64,000 nucleotides of DNA from Marivita sp046591575 (lineage in GTDB: Bacteria; Pseudomonadota; Alphaproteobacteria; Rhodobacterales; Rhodobacteraceae). The notes beneath the pieces are model-generated. The model was not told the origin of the DNA, did not search any database, and saw nothing but the letters and a program-made list of their open reading frames with translations. Positions 17,517 to 26,264 of the stretch are shown here, one piece after another (the first letter of the stretch is position 1; every line of letters begins with the position of its first letter). The DNA lies in NCBI RefSeq assembly GCF_046591575.1, contig NZ_JBIQWA010000002.1:186001-250000 (forward strand). The letters run 5' to 3'. Position numbers and translations under genes: made by a program.

Positions 17517-18671
17517 TCAGCTGTCGCTTTGCAGCGTCGCCCAGAACTGCCCGGAATAGTCGATAGGCAAGAACTGCTCGTGCAATTGGCGCATCGTGGC
17601 GTCCGGGTCCAGCTCTGTAAACCGCTCTGGATGCATCCATTTGGCAAAGGCCTGCATCGCGACAAAATGATAGGGGCTGTTGTAGAACTGGTGATAGATG
17701 CCGTGGAAATTGCCGGATTTCACCGCCTGCAATTCTTCCCATCCTGGACGCGATGCCAGCCCTGCGAGACGCTCCTGCACGCCAGCCGCTTCGGCTTCAT
17801 AGCCAAAGAGCACGGCCGTGGTTGCCGGGTTCGCCTCGGACCAGTTGGCACCGGTGCCGATGATCACGTCAGGGTCGGTTTCAAACACCGCCTCAAGGCT
17901 GACTTCGCCTCCGAAACCGGGAAACAGGCTGGAGCCCCAGTTGCGGCCGCCTGCAAGTTCCACCAGACGACCCATATTGGCAGAGCCATAGGTGCGGCAG
18001 CACGCATCGGGCTCCCATCCGGCACCGTTTTCAACGAAGACCAAGGGACGATCGTCCACAGGGATCTGTTCGACACGACCGTAAATCATTTGCATCTGCG
18101 CTGTGTAAAAGTCAGTGAATGCGTCGGCGTTTTCGCGCTCTCCCAACACCCGGCCCATGAGTTGAATGCTTGGCACGGTGTGTGCGGTCGGATCTTGACG
18201 GAAGTCGATGAAAAGCGTTGCGATGCCAGCCTCGTCCAGCTTTTCGATGATCCCGCTTTCCTGCGCGCGCAACAGGCTGCCAAGGTTCATGAACACCACA
18301 TCCGTGTCCAGAGCGATCACCGCCTCAAGGTTCCATTCATCCGAATAGGGGCTGCCAAGGCGGGCGATCTCAGTGGCCTCGGGGAATTTGGCCTCGTAAG
18401 CGCGCCAAGCGTCGGGATCGTAAAGGATCATGTCGTCTTTCCATCCCACGACCCGCTCGAACGGGTTTTCGCGGTCCAGCAGGGCCAGCGAATAGATCAT
18501 CCGCCCTTCGCCCAGAACGACATGTTCGGGATTTCTTTCGAGTGTGACACTGCGTCCGGCAATGTCGGTGACTGTGATGGTCTCTGCAGTGGCGGTCGTG
18601 GCGGACGCGATCATGGTCGCGACGGCTGCGGAAGCGAGGCAGAGACCCTGAGCGCGCTTGAAAAGCTGCAT
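17517..18671 (-). CDS. Iron-siderophore ABC transporter substrate-binding protein
   Basis: 384 residues with a Sec signal peptide (residues 1-29, ending TATA before ETITV). The mature part begins with the FecB/BtuF-type block VTDIAGRSVTLERNPEHVVLGEGRMIYSLALLD and continues with EAVIALDTDVVFMNL and DEAGIATLFIDFRQDP, the two lobes of a class III binding protein. Residues DACCRTYGSANMGRLVELAGGRNW correspond to the start of the second lobe and have an unusual Cys pair. The long C-terminal segment, KWMHPERFTELDPDATMRQLHEQFLPIDYSGQFW, is typical of catecholate or hydroxamate siderophore receptors in roseobacters. The exact ligand is unknown. The 170-bp gap upstream is AT-rich and should hold the promoter; I could not identify an iron-regulator box in it. 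Confidence 0.92.
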   Translation of the reverse strand: MQLFKRAQGLCLASAAVATMIASATTATAETITVTDIAGRSVTLERNPEHVVLGEGRMIYSLALLDRENPFERVVGWKDDMILYDPDAWRAYEAKFPEATEIARLGSPYSDEWNLEAVIALDTDVVFMNLGSLLRAQESGIIEKLDEAGIATLFIDFRQDPTAHTVPSIQLMGRVLGERENADAFTDFYTAQMQMIYGRVEQIPVDDRPLVFVENGAGWEPDACCRTYGSANMGRLVELAGGRNWGSSLFPGFGGEVSLEAVFETDPDVIIGTGANWSEANPATTAVLFGYEAEAAGVQERLAGLASRPGWEELQAVKSGNFHGIYHQFYNSPYHFVAMQAFAKWMHPERFTELDPDATMRQLHEQFLPIDYSGQFWATLQSDS

Positions 18672-18838
18672 GGGTCTCTCCTTTGAATGATGCCGCGATC
18701 CGCGACAGGGGCGGTTCTCGCTTATCTTATTGTTTTAGTCAACTACTCGCGGGCAAAAACCTTAATAATTTACTCAGGTTTCGCCGGGCACCGTTTAGGC
18801 GCGTCTTGTCATGGTCGCTTTCAGCTTCGAACCCGTTG

Positions 18839-20011
18839 CTACCCCGCCACGTTCAAGGCCCATCCAATCAGCAGCACCTGCGGCACGGTCAACGCCGGCA
18901 GCAGCAGCGCCGCCTTGAGCCGTCCTGTCACTTCGCGCAGGATCAGGATTTCGGTGTAATCCGTCGCCACCCCCGCCATCAGGAAGGTGAACGCATTGCC
19001 GGGTGCTGCGGCGCGTGTCATCAGGTCGGCGGCGATGGGCACGGACCCTTCAGAGCAGACCTCGATGATCGTGGCGGCCAGCAAGGTGGTGAACAAGCCA
19101 AGCAGCGTCGCGCCGAACCATGTTTGGAACGTCTCGGTCGGAACGGTCGCCTGTATCAGCGCGGCCAGCACGATGCCGAAGAACAGCCAGCGCAAGACCA
19201 TCTTGCTGGCACTGACCGAACGGCGGGCCACGTCGCGCGCAAAATCCATATCATAGCGGGTGGCTTTCAGCCCCGCCTTGGCCTCACGCCAGACATGGAA
19301 ATCGGCGGGCAGGTCGATGCGGTTGGGGTTGGGCTTCACCCGGCCCGCGCGCTCTAACGCCTCGACCGCGAGACCTGTGACAAAGGCGATGACCAGAGAT
19401 GCGCCCAGGAACAGAAGCATCCAGCCCCAGCCCATCAGCGCACCGATGATGATCGTCAGCGACAGCGAATTCCACGGCGATGCGATGAGAAAGGCAAAGA
19501 CCTGCCCAAGGCTTGCGCCTCGTTCATACAGTTTCGCGCCGACCATCAACACACCGTGGTTGCACAGATCCAGCAGCACCCCGCCCAGCACCGCGCGGAC
19601 CAGGCTTTTCGCCCCCTGATCGCGCCCGATGATGCCGATCACGAACTGGCGCGGCACCCGGTCGATCAGGCCCACGGCGACCATGCCCACAAGGATGCCC
19701 CACCACATCAGGTTCATCATCTCTTGCACGCCATGGGCAAAGACCCCCAGGCCGAAAGGCGCATCATGCGACAAAAAGAACCCTGCCACATAGGCCACAA
19801 GGATCAGCCCGCCGGACCCCCAGAGCATCCAGTCCACCCGCCGCCACAGGGCCGCATCCGCAGCAGGCAGCGCACCGCCACAACAATTGGTCGCGGCGTC
19901 CGCCCCGCATCCGGACGCGGCAGCTTTGGGGGGCTCGCTTGGACGCTCACCGGGAAGGACGAATCCGCTGGTTGCAGAAGGTGTCTGCGTGGTTTGGGGT
20001 GTGCTCGACAT
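18839..20011 (-). CDS. Putative metal/metalloid efflux permease (ArsP_1/DUF318 family)
   Basis: 390 residues. A hydrophilic N-terminus of about 55 residues contains a cysteine cluster (GCGADAATNCCGG), followed by two groups of transmembrane helices. The family motif ending each half is visible: LDLCNHGVLMVGA in the first half and IEVCSEGSVPIAADLMT in the second. Related permeases export Cu/Zn, trivalent organoarsenicals or other soft metals; the N-terminal Cys cluster suggests capture of a thiophilic metal. A MerR-type promoter with a 19-bp spacer drives this gene and the divergent MerR regulator is adjacent, so induction by metal is very likely. The start has AGGAGG 7 bases upstream. Confidence 0.82.
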   Translation of the reverse strand: MSSTPQTTQTPSATSGFVLPGERPSEPPKAAASGCGADAATNCCGGALPAADAALWRRVDWMLWGSGGLILVAYVAGFFLSHDAPFGLGVFAHGVQEMMNLMWWGILVGMVAVGLIDRVPRQFVIGIIGRDQGAKSLVRAVLGGVLLDLCNHGVLMVGAKLYERGASLGQVFAFLIASPWNSLSLTIIIGALMGWGWMLLFLGASLVIAFVTGLAVEALERAGRVKPNPNRIDLPADFHVWREAKAGLKATRYDMDFARDVARRSVSASKMVLRWLFFGIVLAALIQATVPTETFQTWFGATLLGLFTTLLAATIIEVCSEGSVPIAADLMTRAAAPGNAFTFLMAGVATDYTEILILREVTGRLKAALLLPALTVPQVLLIGWALNVAG

Positions 20012-20035
20012 CGCGGCCTCCTGTGCGTTGACGTC

Positions 20036-20066
20036 GATATACGACCTCTAGTAGCTGTAGCTTCAA
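20036..20066 (-). promoter_or_regulatory. MerR-type promoter with 19-bp spacer for the permease gene
   Basis: On the minus strand TTGAAG (-35, 20061-20066) and TATATC (-10, 20036-20041) are separated by exactly 19 bases. The spacer holds the dyad-like CTACAG-CTA-CTAGAGG. The overlong spacer with a central dyad is diagnostic of promoters twisted open by MerR-family activators. Expected transcription start is near 20029, 18 bases before the permease ATG. Confidence 0.85.
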
Positions 20067-20111
20067 GAGATATTTTCGCGACATTTAAGGTTTTTGCACG
20101 GGAGCCACGCC

Positions 20112-20549
20112 ATGTACCCAATCGGCACTCTTTCGAAACGCACCGGCACCAAGGTGCAGACGATCCGTTATTATGAACAGATCGGTCTGATGCCGGAACC
20201 CGGCCGCTCGGATGGCGGGCAGCGGCGCTATGATGATGGCGCGCTGGACCGGCTGTCCTTTATTCGCCACGCGCGCCAGTTGGGATTTACGCTTGATGCG
20301 ATCCGCGAGTTGCTGGACCTGTCGGACAACCCGTCGCGGTCCTGTGCCGAAGTGGACGAGATCGCGCATCGCCAGTTGAAAGAGGTGGTGCACCGGATCG
20401 AACGGCTGGACGCGCTGCGGGTTGAACTTGAACGCATGCTCACGCAATGCAGCAAAGGCACCGTCGCAGAGTGCCGCGTGCTGAACGTGCTGCGTGACCA
20501 TTCCGCCTGCCTGTCGGACCACGGCGCGCCTCTTCGGATGGACAGCTAG
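20112..20549 (+). CDS. MerR-family metal-responsive regulator
   Basis: 145 residues from the ATG at MYPIGTLSKRTG; a TTG 18 bases upstream is an alternative. The N-terminal winged helix has VQTIRYYEQIGLMPEPGRSDGGQRRYD, then a dimerisation coiled coil (residues about 80-112) and a metal-binding loop. Cysteines are at 78, 113, 121 and 133. C113-x7-C121 has the CueR spacing. Cys78, at the position that is Ser in CueR but Cys in ZntR, MerR and CadR, points to a divalent metal (Zn, Cd, Pb or Hg) rather than Cu(I). It is divergent from the permease, whose promoter carries the typical 19-bp spacer. Sensing and export therefore form a two-gene metal-resistance unit. Confidence 0.9.
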   Translation: MYPIGTLSKRTGTKVQTIRYYEQIGLMPEPGRSDGGQRRYDDGALDRLSFIRHARQLGFTLDAIRELLDLSDNPSRSCAEVDEIAHRQLKEVVHRIERLDALRVELERMLTQCSKGTVAECRVLNVLRDHSACLSDHGAPLRMDS

Positions 20550-20564
20550 ACCCGGCGTGTTGCG

Positions 20565-21536
20565 TCAAACAACCGATCCTGCATCGTGCAACGCGTCGGC
20601 CAATCGCTGCCATTCCGCAGCACTGCCCGGCAGGCCAAGTCGCAGCCAATGATCGGAATAAGGAAAGATCCGTGACCAGATCTGATGCCGGGCAAGCCTG
20701 TTCTGTGCCGCCTTGGCATCTGGTGTGTGATACAGCCGAAACAGCGCCGTCCCGCCCAATATTGTCCACCCGGCGGATTGCGCCAGCCCGTCGGCTTGGG
20801 CCGTATCCCGTTGCAACCGCGCAATGGTTGACTGTGCCCAATCCTGGTCTTTCAGCGCCTGTGTGCCAATCCGAAGCGCCGCGCCACTGACGGGCCAGGG
20901 CCCGGCCATGTCGGAAAGTTGTGCGATGTCTTCGGACGATCCGACCACAAAGCCCAGTCGCAGCCCTGCCAATCCGTAGAATTTCCCAAAGGAGCGCAGC
21001 ACGATCAGACCATGCTGGCCTGCATCGGGAGCCAGCGACAGGTCGGGATACGGATCGCAAAAGCTTTCGTCCACAACCAGCCGCGTCCGATCGGCAAGGG
21101 CGCGTAGGGCGGCGGGCGCAAAGCTTTGACCATCGGGGTTGTTCGGATTGACAACAACGGCCAGATCGGCCCCGTCCAGCTGATCAAGGTGGGTCACTTC
21201 CTGCACCTGCCACCCGGCAGCGCGCAAGGCGGCGGCATGTTCGTTATAGGTTGGTCCAAGAACCCGCGCGCAGCCCGGTCGGGTCAGTCGCGGGATCATC
21301 TGGATCGCCGCTTGCGCGCCTGCGGTGGCCAGCATCGGGGCCTTGGTGTGATACGCGACCCGTGCCGCCTGAACCGTGTCCGACATCGCCGTGCGGGTGG
21401 GCAGCATTGTCCAGTCGCTCATGGGAATATCCGAAACCGGATAGGGGCTGCGGTTGATGCCGGTGGACAGGTCAATCCAGTCGGTGCCGCCAAAACGGGC
21501 CATGGCCGTGTCGATGTTTCCCCCGTGATCGCGCAT
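20565..21536 (-). CDS. cobC: L-threonine-O-3-phosphate decarboxylase (cobalamin)
   Basis: 323 residues from an ATG preceded by AAGGGGAAAA; upstream in-frame sequence overlaps cbiB and is not coding. Class I/II aminotransferase-fold PLP enzyme (CobC in Pseudomonas/Rhodobacter naming, CobD in Salmonella) making (R)-1-amino-2-propanol O-phosphate for the nucleotide loop. Blocks are HGGNIDTA, DLSTGINRSPYP, AVVVNPNNPDGQ, LVVDESFCDPYP and the PLP-lysine region VLRSFGKFYGLAGLRLGFVVG. It is last in the minus-strand set bluE-cbiB-cobC, which supplies and attaches the aminopropanol arm. The gene name follows the Pseudomonas denitrificans scheme. Confidence 0.92.
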   Translation of the reverse strand: MRDHGGNIDTAMARFGGTDWIDLSTGINRSPYPVSDIPMSDWTMLPTRTAMSDTVQAARVAYHTKAPMLATAGAQAAIQMIPRLTRPGCARVLGPTYNEHAAALRAAGWQVQEVTHLDQLDGADLAVVVNPNNPDGQSFAPAALRALADRTRLVVDESFCDPYPDLSLAPDAGQHGLIVLRSFGKFYGLAGLRLGFVVGSSEDIAQLSDMAGPWPVSGAALRIGTQALKDQDWAQSTIARLQRDTAQADGLAQSAGWTILGGTALFRLYHTPDAKAAQNRLARHQIWSRIFPYSDHWLRLGLPGSAAEWQRLADALHDAGSVV

Positions 21537-21546
21537 CGTTTTCCCC

Positions 21547-22485
21547 TTAGATCCATGCCAACAGCACAAGCGCGGCACTGCCCAAAACCATGGCCCGCAC
21601 GTAAAGCGCAAGCCCCCGGCGCAGGTCGGTTGCGTCTGGATCGGCAGCACCGGCGTTGACATAGGGTTCATCGACACTGCGATCGGCATAGACGCGCGGG
21701 CCGGACAGCCGCACAGCCAGGGCAGCCGCCATCGCCGCTTCGGGCCAGCCTGCATTGGGCGACCGGTGTTTCGGGGCATCGCGCCACATTGTCCGGAACG
21801 CCTCGAATGGTCGCGCCGAAACAGCGGCAAACATCAGCCCGGTCAGGCGCGACGCGGGCAGATTGACCAGATCGTCGATCCGGGCCGAGGCCCAGCCAAA
21901 CGCTTCATGGCGCGGGGTGCGGTGGCCGATCATCGAATCAAGCGTGTTGATGGCCTTGTAGGTCGCGATACCGGGCAGGCCGAACACCACCCCCCAAAAA
22001 AGCGGTGCAACAATGCCGTCGGATGTGTTTTCGGCAAGGCTTTCCAGCGCCGCACGGGCAATCCCCGCGTCGTCAAGGCTTTGGGTGTCGCGTCCGACGA
22101 TCATCGAAACGGCGTGGCGGGCGGCCGGCACGTCGCGGTGTGTCAACGGATCAGCCACAGCCGCGACATGGTCATACATGGATCGCATCGCCACCAGCGG
22201 CCAGGCCAGGATGCCGCCGATCACGATGGCCTGCCACCCGGACATCACCGCTTGCAGGGCCGCAGTGCTGCCTGCGACTGTGCCGATGCACAGCATGGCG
22301 GCCAGCACACCGGCCTGTTTGCGGCGCTTGAAACTGTCGCTGTCGCAGTTCAGCTGGCAATCCAGTCTATGGATCAGCGCCCCGATCCAGGTGACGGGAT
22401 GGCCGATCCTGGCATAGAGCCATGCGGGCCAGCCGATGACCAGATCAAGCGCCACAGCGATCACCATCATTGCGGCAAAGCTCAT
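21547..22485 (-). CDS. cbiB: Adenosylcobinamide-phosphate synthase
   Basis: 312 residues, integral membrane protein (CbiB, also called CobD in the aerobic nomenclature). It joins adenosylcobyric acid to aminopropanol phosphate. Signatures are ALDLVIGWPAWLYARIGHPVTWIGALI at the N-terminus, ALESLAENTSDGIVAPLFWGVVFGLPGIATYKAINTLDSMIGHRTPRHEAFGWASARIDDLVNLPASRLTGL in the middle, and the PNAGWPEAAMAAALAVRLSGPRVY block. It overlaps bluE by 4 bases upstream and lies 10 bases before cobC, so the three genes form a tight operon. Confidence 0.95.
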   Translation of the reverse strand: MSFAAMMVIAVALDLVIGWPAWLYARIGHPVTWIGALIHRLDCQLNCDSDSFKRRKQAGVLAAMLCIGTVAGSTAALQAVMSGWQAIVIGGILAWPLVAMRSMYDHVAAVADPLTHRDVPAARHAVSMIVGRDTQSLDDAGIARAALESLAENTSDGIVAPLFWGVVFGLPGIATYKAINTLDSMIGHRTPRHEAFGWASARIDDLVNLPASRLTGLMFAAVSARPFEAFRTMWRDAPKHRSPNAGWPEAAMAAALAVRLSGPRVYADRSVDEPYVNAGAADPDATDLRRGLALYVRAMVLGSAALVLLAWI

Positions 22486-23291
22486 TCCGGGCCTCCGGCG
22501 GTAAACCGCAGCGTGTCGCGCAATCCGGCACGTTCCAAAACAGAGCGCCAGTCCAACGGCACCATGCCCGGTGCAAAGATCAGCCCGCGGGCCGATCCAG
22601 TATGCGCGATCACATATCCAAGCGCGCCAAGCTGACGTGCCAAATCGGCGGTCGGATCGGGTCGCGGGCCGCGCAGGTCAAGCGTGCGCGCCGCCGATTG
22701 GCTGGCGAGCCGCGCCAAGGCCGGCAAATCCCCGGCCTGCGCGGCGGCGATCCATTGCGGCACGCGGGCGGCGATATCAGGAAAGCGCGTATCGGTTGCA
22801 TCGGTGCGGAGCGGATCGCCGTAAAAGCCGCCGATCACCTCAAAGCGAGGCAATTGCGGCAGATCGGCCAGCTTTTGCCCGCAGCGTGACGCCCAAAGTT
22901 GATGATGCGGCTGGCTGAACATCACCGGGTCGGACGCGCCCTCGATGGCGATGCAGGCGGCGGCAAGTCTGCGCGGGGTGCCGCGATACCCGGCCAATTT
23001 GGCCAACGCGACCAATGCGGCGGTTGATGCACCGGCACCACCGCCCAGCGGCATCTCGGCACGCAGTTCAATGCGGCCGGTCAGCGAAAGATCAAGCCGC
23101 TTCAGCAAGGCCTGTGCCTTGTCAGCCGACACAAGCGCCTGACTTGTCGCGTCGAGGTCAAAGCCGATCCCGGAAATGTGCCGCGCCGCAACACCCAAAA
23201 CGGGGCAAGGCAGCGTGACAAGCGCCACCGGCCCGTCCGGCCCCATGGTGCCTTGCATCAGCTCTCCGAAATGGCCTGCGATCCGGATCAT
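22482..23291 (-). CDS. bluE: GHMP kinase, probable L-threonine kinase for cobalamin (BluE/PduX)
   Basis: 269 residues from the ATG at MIRIAGHFGELMQG; a longer in-frame start at 23369 exists but the conserved part begins here. The GHMP ATP loop is seen as MPLGGGAGASTAALVALAKLAG, and the N-terminus matches the short GELMQG motif of PduX/BluE proteins. The enzyme phosphorylates L-threonine to feed the decarboxylase CobC, giving aminopropanol phosphate. Context supports this: it is translationally coupled to cbiB and in the same operon as cobC. The ribosome site is weak, which leaves the start open. Confidence 0.85.
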   Translation of the reverse strand: MIRIAGHFGELMQGTMGPDGPVALVTLPCPVLGVAARHISGIGFDLDATSQALVSADKAQALLKRLDLSLTGRIELRAEMPLGGGAGASTAALVALAKLAGYRGTPRRLAAACIAIEGASDPVMFSQPHHQLWASRCGQKLADLPQLPRFEVIGGFYGDPLRTDATDTRFPDIAARVPQWIAAAQAGDLPALARLASQSAARTLDLRGPRPDPTADLARQLGALGYVIAHTGSARGLIFAPGMVPLDWRSVLERAGLRDTLRFTAGGPE

Positions 23292-23465
23292 TGCACCATC
23301 CGCATATCCGCAGGCCTTCCCCCGCCAACACCCGGGTTTGCCCGATGAAAAGGTGGGGTGGTGCGGCATGTTTCACGGCCTGTCGGTGCGATCACCACAA
23401 TTCTCCTTCACGTTCGGCCCTGTCTCTGCTTTGTATGCCGCGCACGGGCAAGGGGCGGTTTGCAA

Positions 23466-23972
23466 ATGTCGCGGATTGTTTTGGTTACAGGAGGCGCGCG
23501 GTCGGGCAAAAGCCGCATCGCTGAAACGCGGTGTCTGCTGAACGCAGATACGGCGATTTACATCGCCACGGGGCAGGCAGGTGATGATGAAATGCAGGCG
23601 CGCATCCAAGAGCATCAGGCCCGGCGCGGACCGGAATGGCGCACGATTGCCGAACCTATCCGCCTAGTCGCGGCCCTTACCGACAGCAATGGCACAGGGC
23701 CGCGTTTGGTGGATTGCCTCACGCTTTGGTTAAGCAATCTTATGCTGTCAGACCGCGATTGGCAGGCGGCGGTGTCGGAACTGGTGACATGTCTGGCGCA
23801 GCAGACCAGCCCGGTTGTTCTGGTGACCAATGAGGTTGGTATGGGGATTGTGCCGGAAAACGCCCTGGCGCGTGCGTTTCGCGATGCGGCAGGCAAAATG
23901 AACCAACAGGTCGCGTCGGTTGCGGATGAGGTCATTTTTGCCGTCTCGGGATTGCCACTTCGGGTCAAATGA
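23466..23972 (+). CDS. cobU: Adenosylcobinamide kinase / guanylyltransferase
   Basis: 168 residues from the ATG after AAGGGG. CobU (CobP) phosphorylates adenosylcobinamide and activates it with GMP. The P-loop is GGARSGKSRIAE at the N-terminus. Other family blocks are YIATGQAGDDEMQARIQEHQARRGPEWRTIAEP, LVDCLTLWLSNLM and VTNEVGMGIVPENALARAFRDAAGKMNQQVA. It is encoded on the opposite strand to its cobalamin neighbours, divergent from bluE and convergent with cobQ, with 27 bases to the latter. No cobalamin riboswitch could be recognised in the 174-bp divergent gap. Confidence 0.94.
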   Translation: MSRIVLVTGGARSGKSRIAETRCLLNADTAIYIATGQAGDDEMQARIQEHQARRGPEWRTIAEPIRLVAALTDSNGTGPRLVDCLTLWLSNLMLSDRDWQAAVSELVTCLAQQTSPVVLVTNEVGMGIVPENALARAFRDAAGKMNQQVASVADEVIFAVSGLPLRVK

Positions 23973-23999
23973 CCCCGATTGCCAGACCGGACGCGGCTG

Positions 24000-25457
24000 T
24001 CAGCGCGCCAGTTGCAACAGCCCCGATACATCCAGATGCGCCTCCATGTGACGGGCCAACGCGTCAAGCGTGGCTTCGACGCCAGCTGCGTAGCTGGACG
24101 GCGATCCTGTCGCGCCCAGCCCGGACACCCACGCGCGGCGAAACGAGTCATCGGCGAACATGCCGTGCAGATAACTCCCGGTCACCCGTCCGTCTGCCGA
24201 GCTTGCACCCTCTGGCACGCCATCGACATGCGCAAAGGGGCGCTGGCAATCGGGGCCGTCGCTGCGTCCGATGTGAATTTCGTAGCCGCTGAAGGGCAGG
24301 TCCAGCGCATGATGCCGGGCGCGCACTTTGGTCAGACGTTTGTCGCCGCCCATGACCGTGCGAATATCCAGTAGGCCCAACCCCGGCGTTTCGCCCGCCG
24401 GACCCTCGATGCCCATGGGGTCCGCAACCTGCGTGCCCAGCATCTGATAGCCGCCACAAATCCCCAGAATGCGCCCGCCGCGCCGATGATGGGCCAGCAG
24501 ATCAATATCCCAGCCCTGCGCCCGTAAAAACGCCAGATCGCCGCGTGTCGATTTTGTTCCGGGCAGGATCACCAGATCGGCCCGGGCCGGAATCGGTTGG
24601 CCGGGGGGCAGCATGGTGACACGCACGCCATCGTCCTGAACAAGCGGATCAAGATCGTCGAAATTGGCGATACGCGACAGACATAGACAGATGATGTCAA
24701 GCCGTTCAGATTTGGTTTCAGATGGCGGGCGGGAAAAATCTAGCGCGTCTTCGGCAGGCAGCCGCCAGGCGTCGGAAAACCACGGAGCAACGCCAAACCC
24801 GCGCCAGCCGGTCATGCGTTCTATGGCGGCATAACCATCGTCGAAAAGGCTGGGATCGCCGCGAAACTTGTTGATCAGAAAGCCTTTGATTAGGTCTGCA
24901 TCCGCCGGGGGCAAAACCGCTTGGGTGCCGACGATCTGCGCGATGACGCCGCCGCGGTCGATGTCGCCACACAGCACAACCGGCACATCCGCCGCCGCGG
25001 CAAAGCCCATATTGGCAATATCGCCGCGGCGCAGATTGATTTCCGCGGGGCTTCCGGCCCCTTCGACAATCACCAGATCATGACGTGCCCGCAAGCGTGC
25101 AAAGCTGTCCAGAACCGCGTCCATCAACCCAGGTTTCAGCGCGGCATAATCCCGGGCCTGTGTTGTGGTCAGCCGCTGGCCCTGAACAACCACCTGCGCG
25201 CCGGTATCGGTTTCAGGTTTGAGCAGGACCGGATTCATATCCGTCTGGCCCTCCAGCCCGCAGGCCAGCGCCTGCAGCGCCTGTGCGCGTCCGATCTCTC
25301 CGCCATCTGCTGTGACAGCGGCGTTGTTGGACATGTTCTGCGGCTTGAACGGGGCAACAGACAGCCCGCGCAGGCGCGCGGCACGGCACAGACCCGCCAC
25401 CAGCATGGACTTGCCAACATTCGAACCCGTCCCCTGGATCATCAACGCGCGGGCCAT
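24000..25457 (-). CDS. cobQ: Cobyric acid synthase
   Basis: 485 residues. Glutamine-dependent amidation of the four remaining carboxyl groups of adenosylcobyrinic acid a,c-diamide. The N-terminal dethiobiotin-synthetase-like domain begins MIQGTGSNVGKSMLVAGLCR (P-loop) with PFKPQNMSNNAAVT. The C-terminal class I glutaminase-like domain has ILGICGGYQMLG, including the nucleophilic Cys, and a His near SYLHGMFADDSFR. It lies 6 bases downstream of cobO on the same strand, so the pair forms an operon. Confidence 0.96.
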   Translation of the reverse strand: MARALMIQGTGSNVGKSMLVAGLCRAARLRGLSVAPFKPQNMSNNAAVTADGGEIGRAQALQALACGLEGQTDMNPVLLKPETDTGAQVVVQGQRLTTTQARDYAALKPGLMDAVLDSFARLRARHDLVIVEGAGSPAEINLRRGDIANMGFAAAADVPVVLCGDIDRGGVIAQIVGTQAVLPPADADLIKGFLINKFRGDPSLFDDGYAAIERMTGWRGFGVAPWFSDAWRLPAEDALDFSRPPSETKSERLDIICLCLSRIANFDDLDPLVQDDGVRVTMLPPGQPIPARADLVILPGTKSTRGDLAFLRAQGWDIDLLAHHRRGGRILGICGGYQMLGTQVADPMGIEGPAGETPGLGLLDIRTVMGGDKRLTKVRARHHALDLPFSGYEIHIGRSDGPDCQRPFAHVDGVPEGASSADGRVTGSYLHGMFADDSFRRAWVSGLGATGSPSSYAAGVEATLDALARHMEAHLDVSGLLQLAR

Positions 25458-25463
25458 GAGCGG

Positions 25464-26075
25464 TTACATCTCAACGCCTTTTTGCGCGACGATCCCGTCG
25501 CGGAACGGGTGCTTGATCAGCGTCATTTCGGTGACCAGATCCGCCGCCTCGATCAGTTCGGGCTTGGCGTTGCGGCCGGTCAGGCAGACATGGGTCATCT
25601 CGGGCTTCTTGGTCAAAAGAAACTCCACCACCTCGTCGATATCAAGGTAGTCATAGCGCAGCGCGATGTTGATTTCGTCCAGCAGAACGAACTGAATCTC
25701 GGGGTCCAGGATCTGCTCTTGCGCGATGGACCAGCCATTTTGCGCGGCGGCGATATCGCGTTCTCGATCTTGAGTTTCCCAGGTAAAGCCTTCACCCGAC
25801 ACGAAAAAGCGACATTCCTCGCTGAACCGGTCGCGCAGGAACATCTTTTCGCCGGTCTGCCAGTTGCCTTTGATGAACTGGACAACCGCGCACGGCATCC
25901 CATGCGCGATGCACCGCATGATCATCCCAAAGCCAGAAGATGATTTGCCCTTGCCAGAGCCAGTATGCACCATGATCAGACCTTTTTCTTCGGTCTTTGT
26001 CTCCATCATCTTGTCGCGCGCGGCTTTGATTTTGCGCATTTTTTCGGCGTGACGGGCGTTCAGGTCTTCGGACAT
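25464..26075 (-). CDS. cobO: Cob(I)yrinic acid a,c-diamide adenosyltransferase
   Basis: 203 residues from the ATG at MSEDLNARHAEKMRK, preceded by AAGGA; a longer reading to 26249 fills the eda-cobO gap and looks non-coding. CobO/BtuR-type corrinoid adenosyltransferase: P-loop VHTGSGKGKSSSGFG, then AVVQFIKGNWQTGEK, FVLLDEINIALRYDYLD and HVCLTGRNAKPELIEAADLVTEM. It attaches the adenosyl ligand from ATP. First gene of the cobO-cobQ pair. The 189-bp leader was searched by eye for a cobalamin riboswitch without a convincing match. Confidence 0.96.
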   Translation of the reverse strand: MSEDLNARHAEKMRKIKAARDKMMETKTEEKGLIMVHTGSGKGKSSSGFGMIMRCIAHGMPCAVVQFIKGNWQTGEKMFLRDRFSEECRFFVSGEGFTWETQDRERDIAAAQNGWSIAQEQILDPEIQFVLLDEINIALRYDYLDIDEVVEFLLTKKPEMTHVCLTGRNAKPELIEAADLVTEMTLIKHPFRDGIVAQKGVEM

Positions 26076-26264
26076 TTCGGACTGATCCTTGTTAGCAACA
26101 GCGGTCGGACAGTAAGCGCATACCGACCCTGTGGCGGGGGCCGGTTTTGGCAGGTGAACACAAACATTGAAGCCGCGCGGCGGCGCGGTCAAGGCGCACA
26201 AGATCGCGGCGGCACTCCTGTTGGGGGCAGCACTATTGGCTGAACCCAAGACAGACCGCCGGTC

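Noticed and set aside
26076..26264. Cobalamin riboswitch in the cobO leader
   Set aside because: A CCCCCGCCAC stretch and GC-rich hairpins are present, but the ordered core elements and the B12 box could not be aligned. Kept only as something to test.
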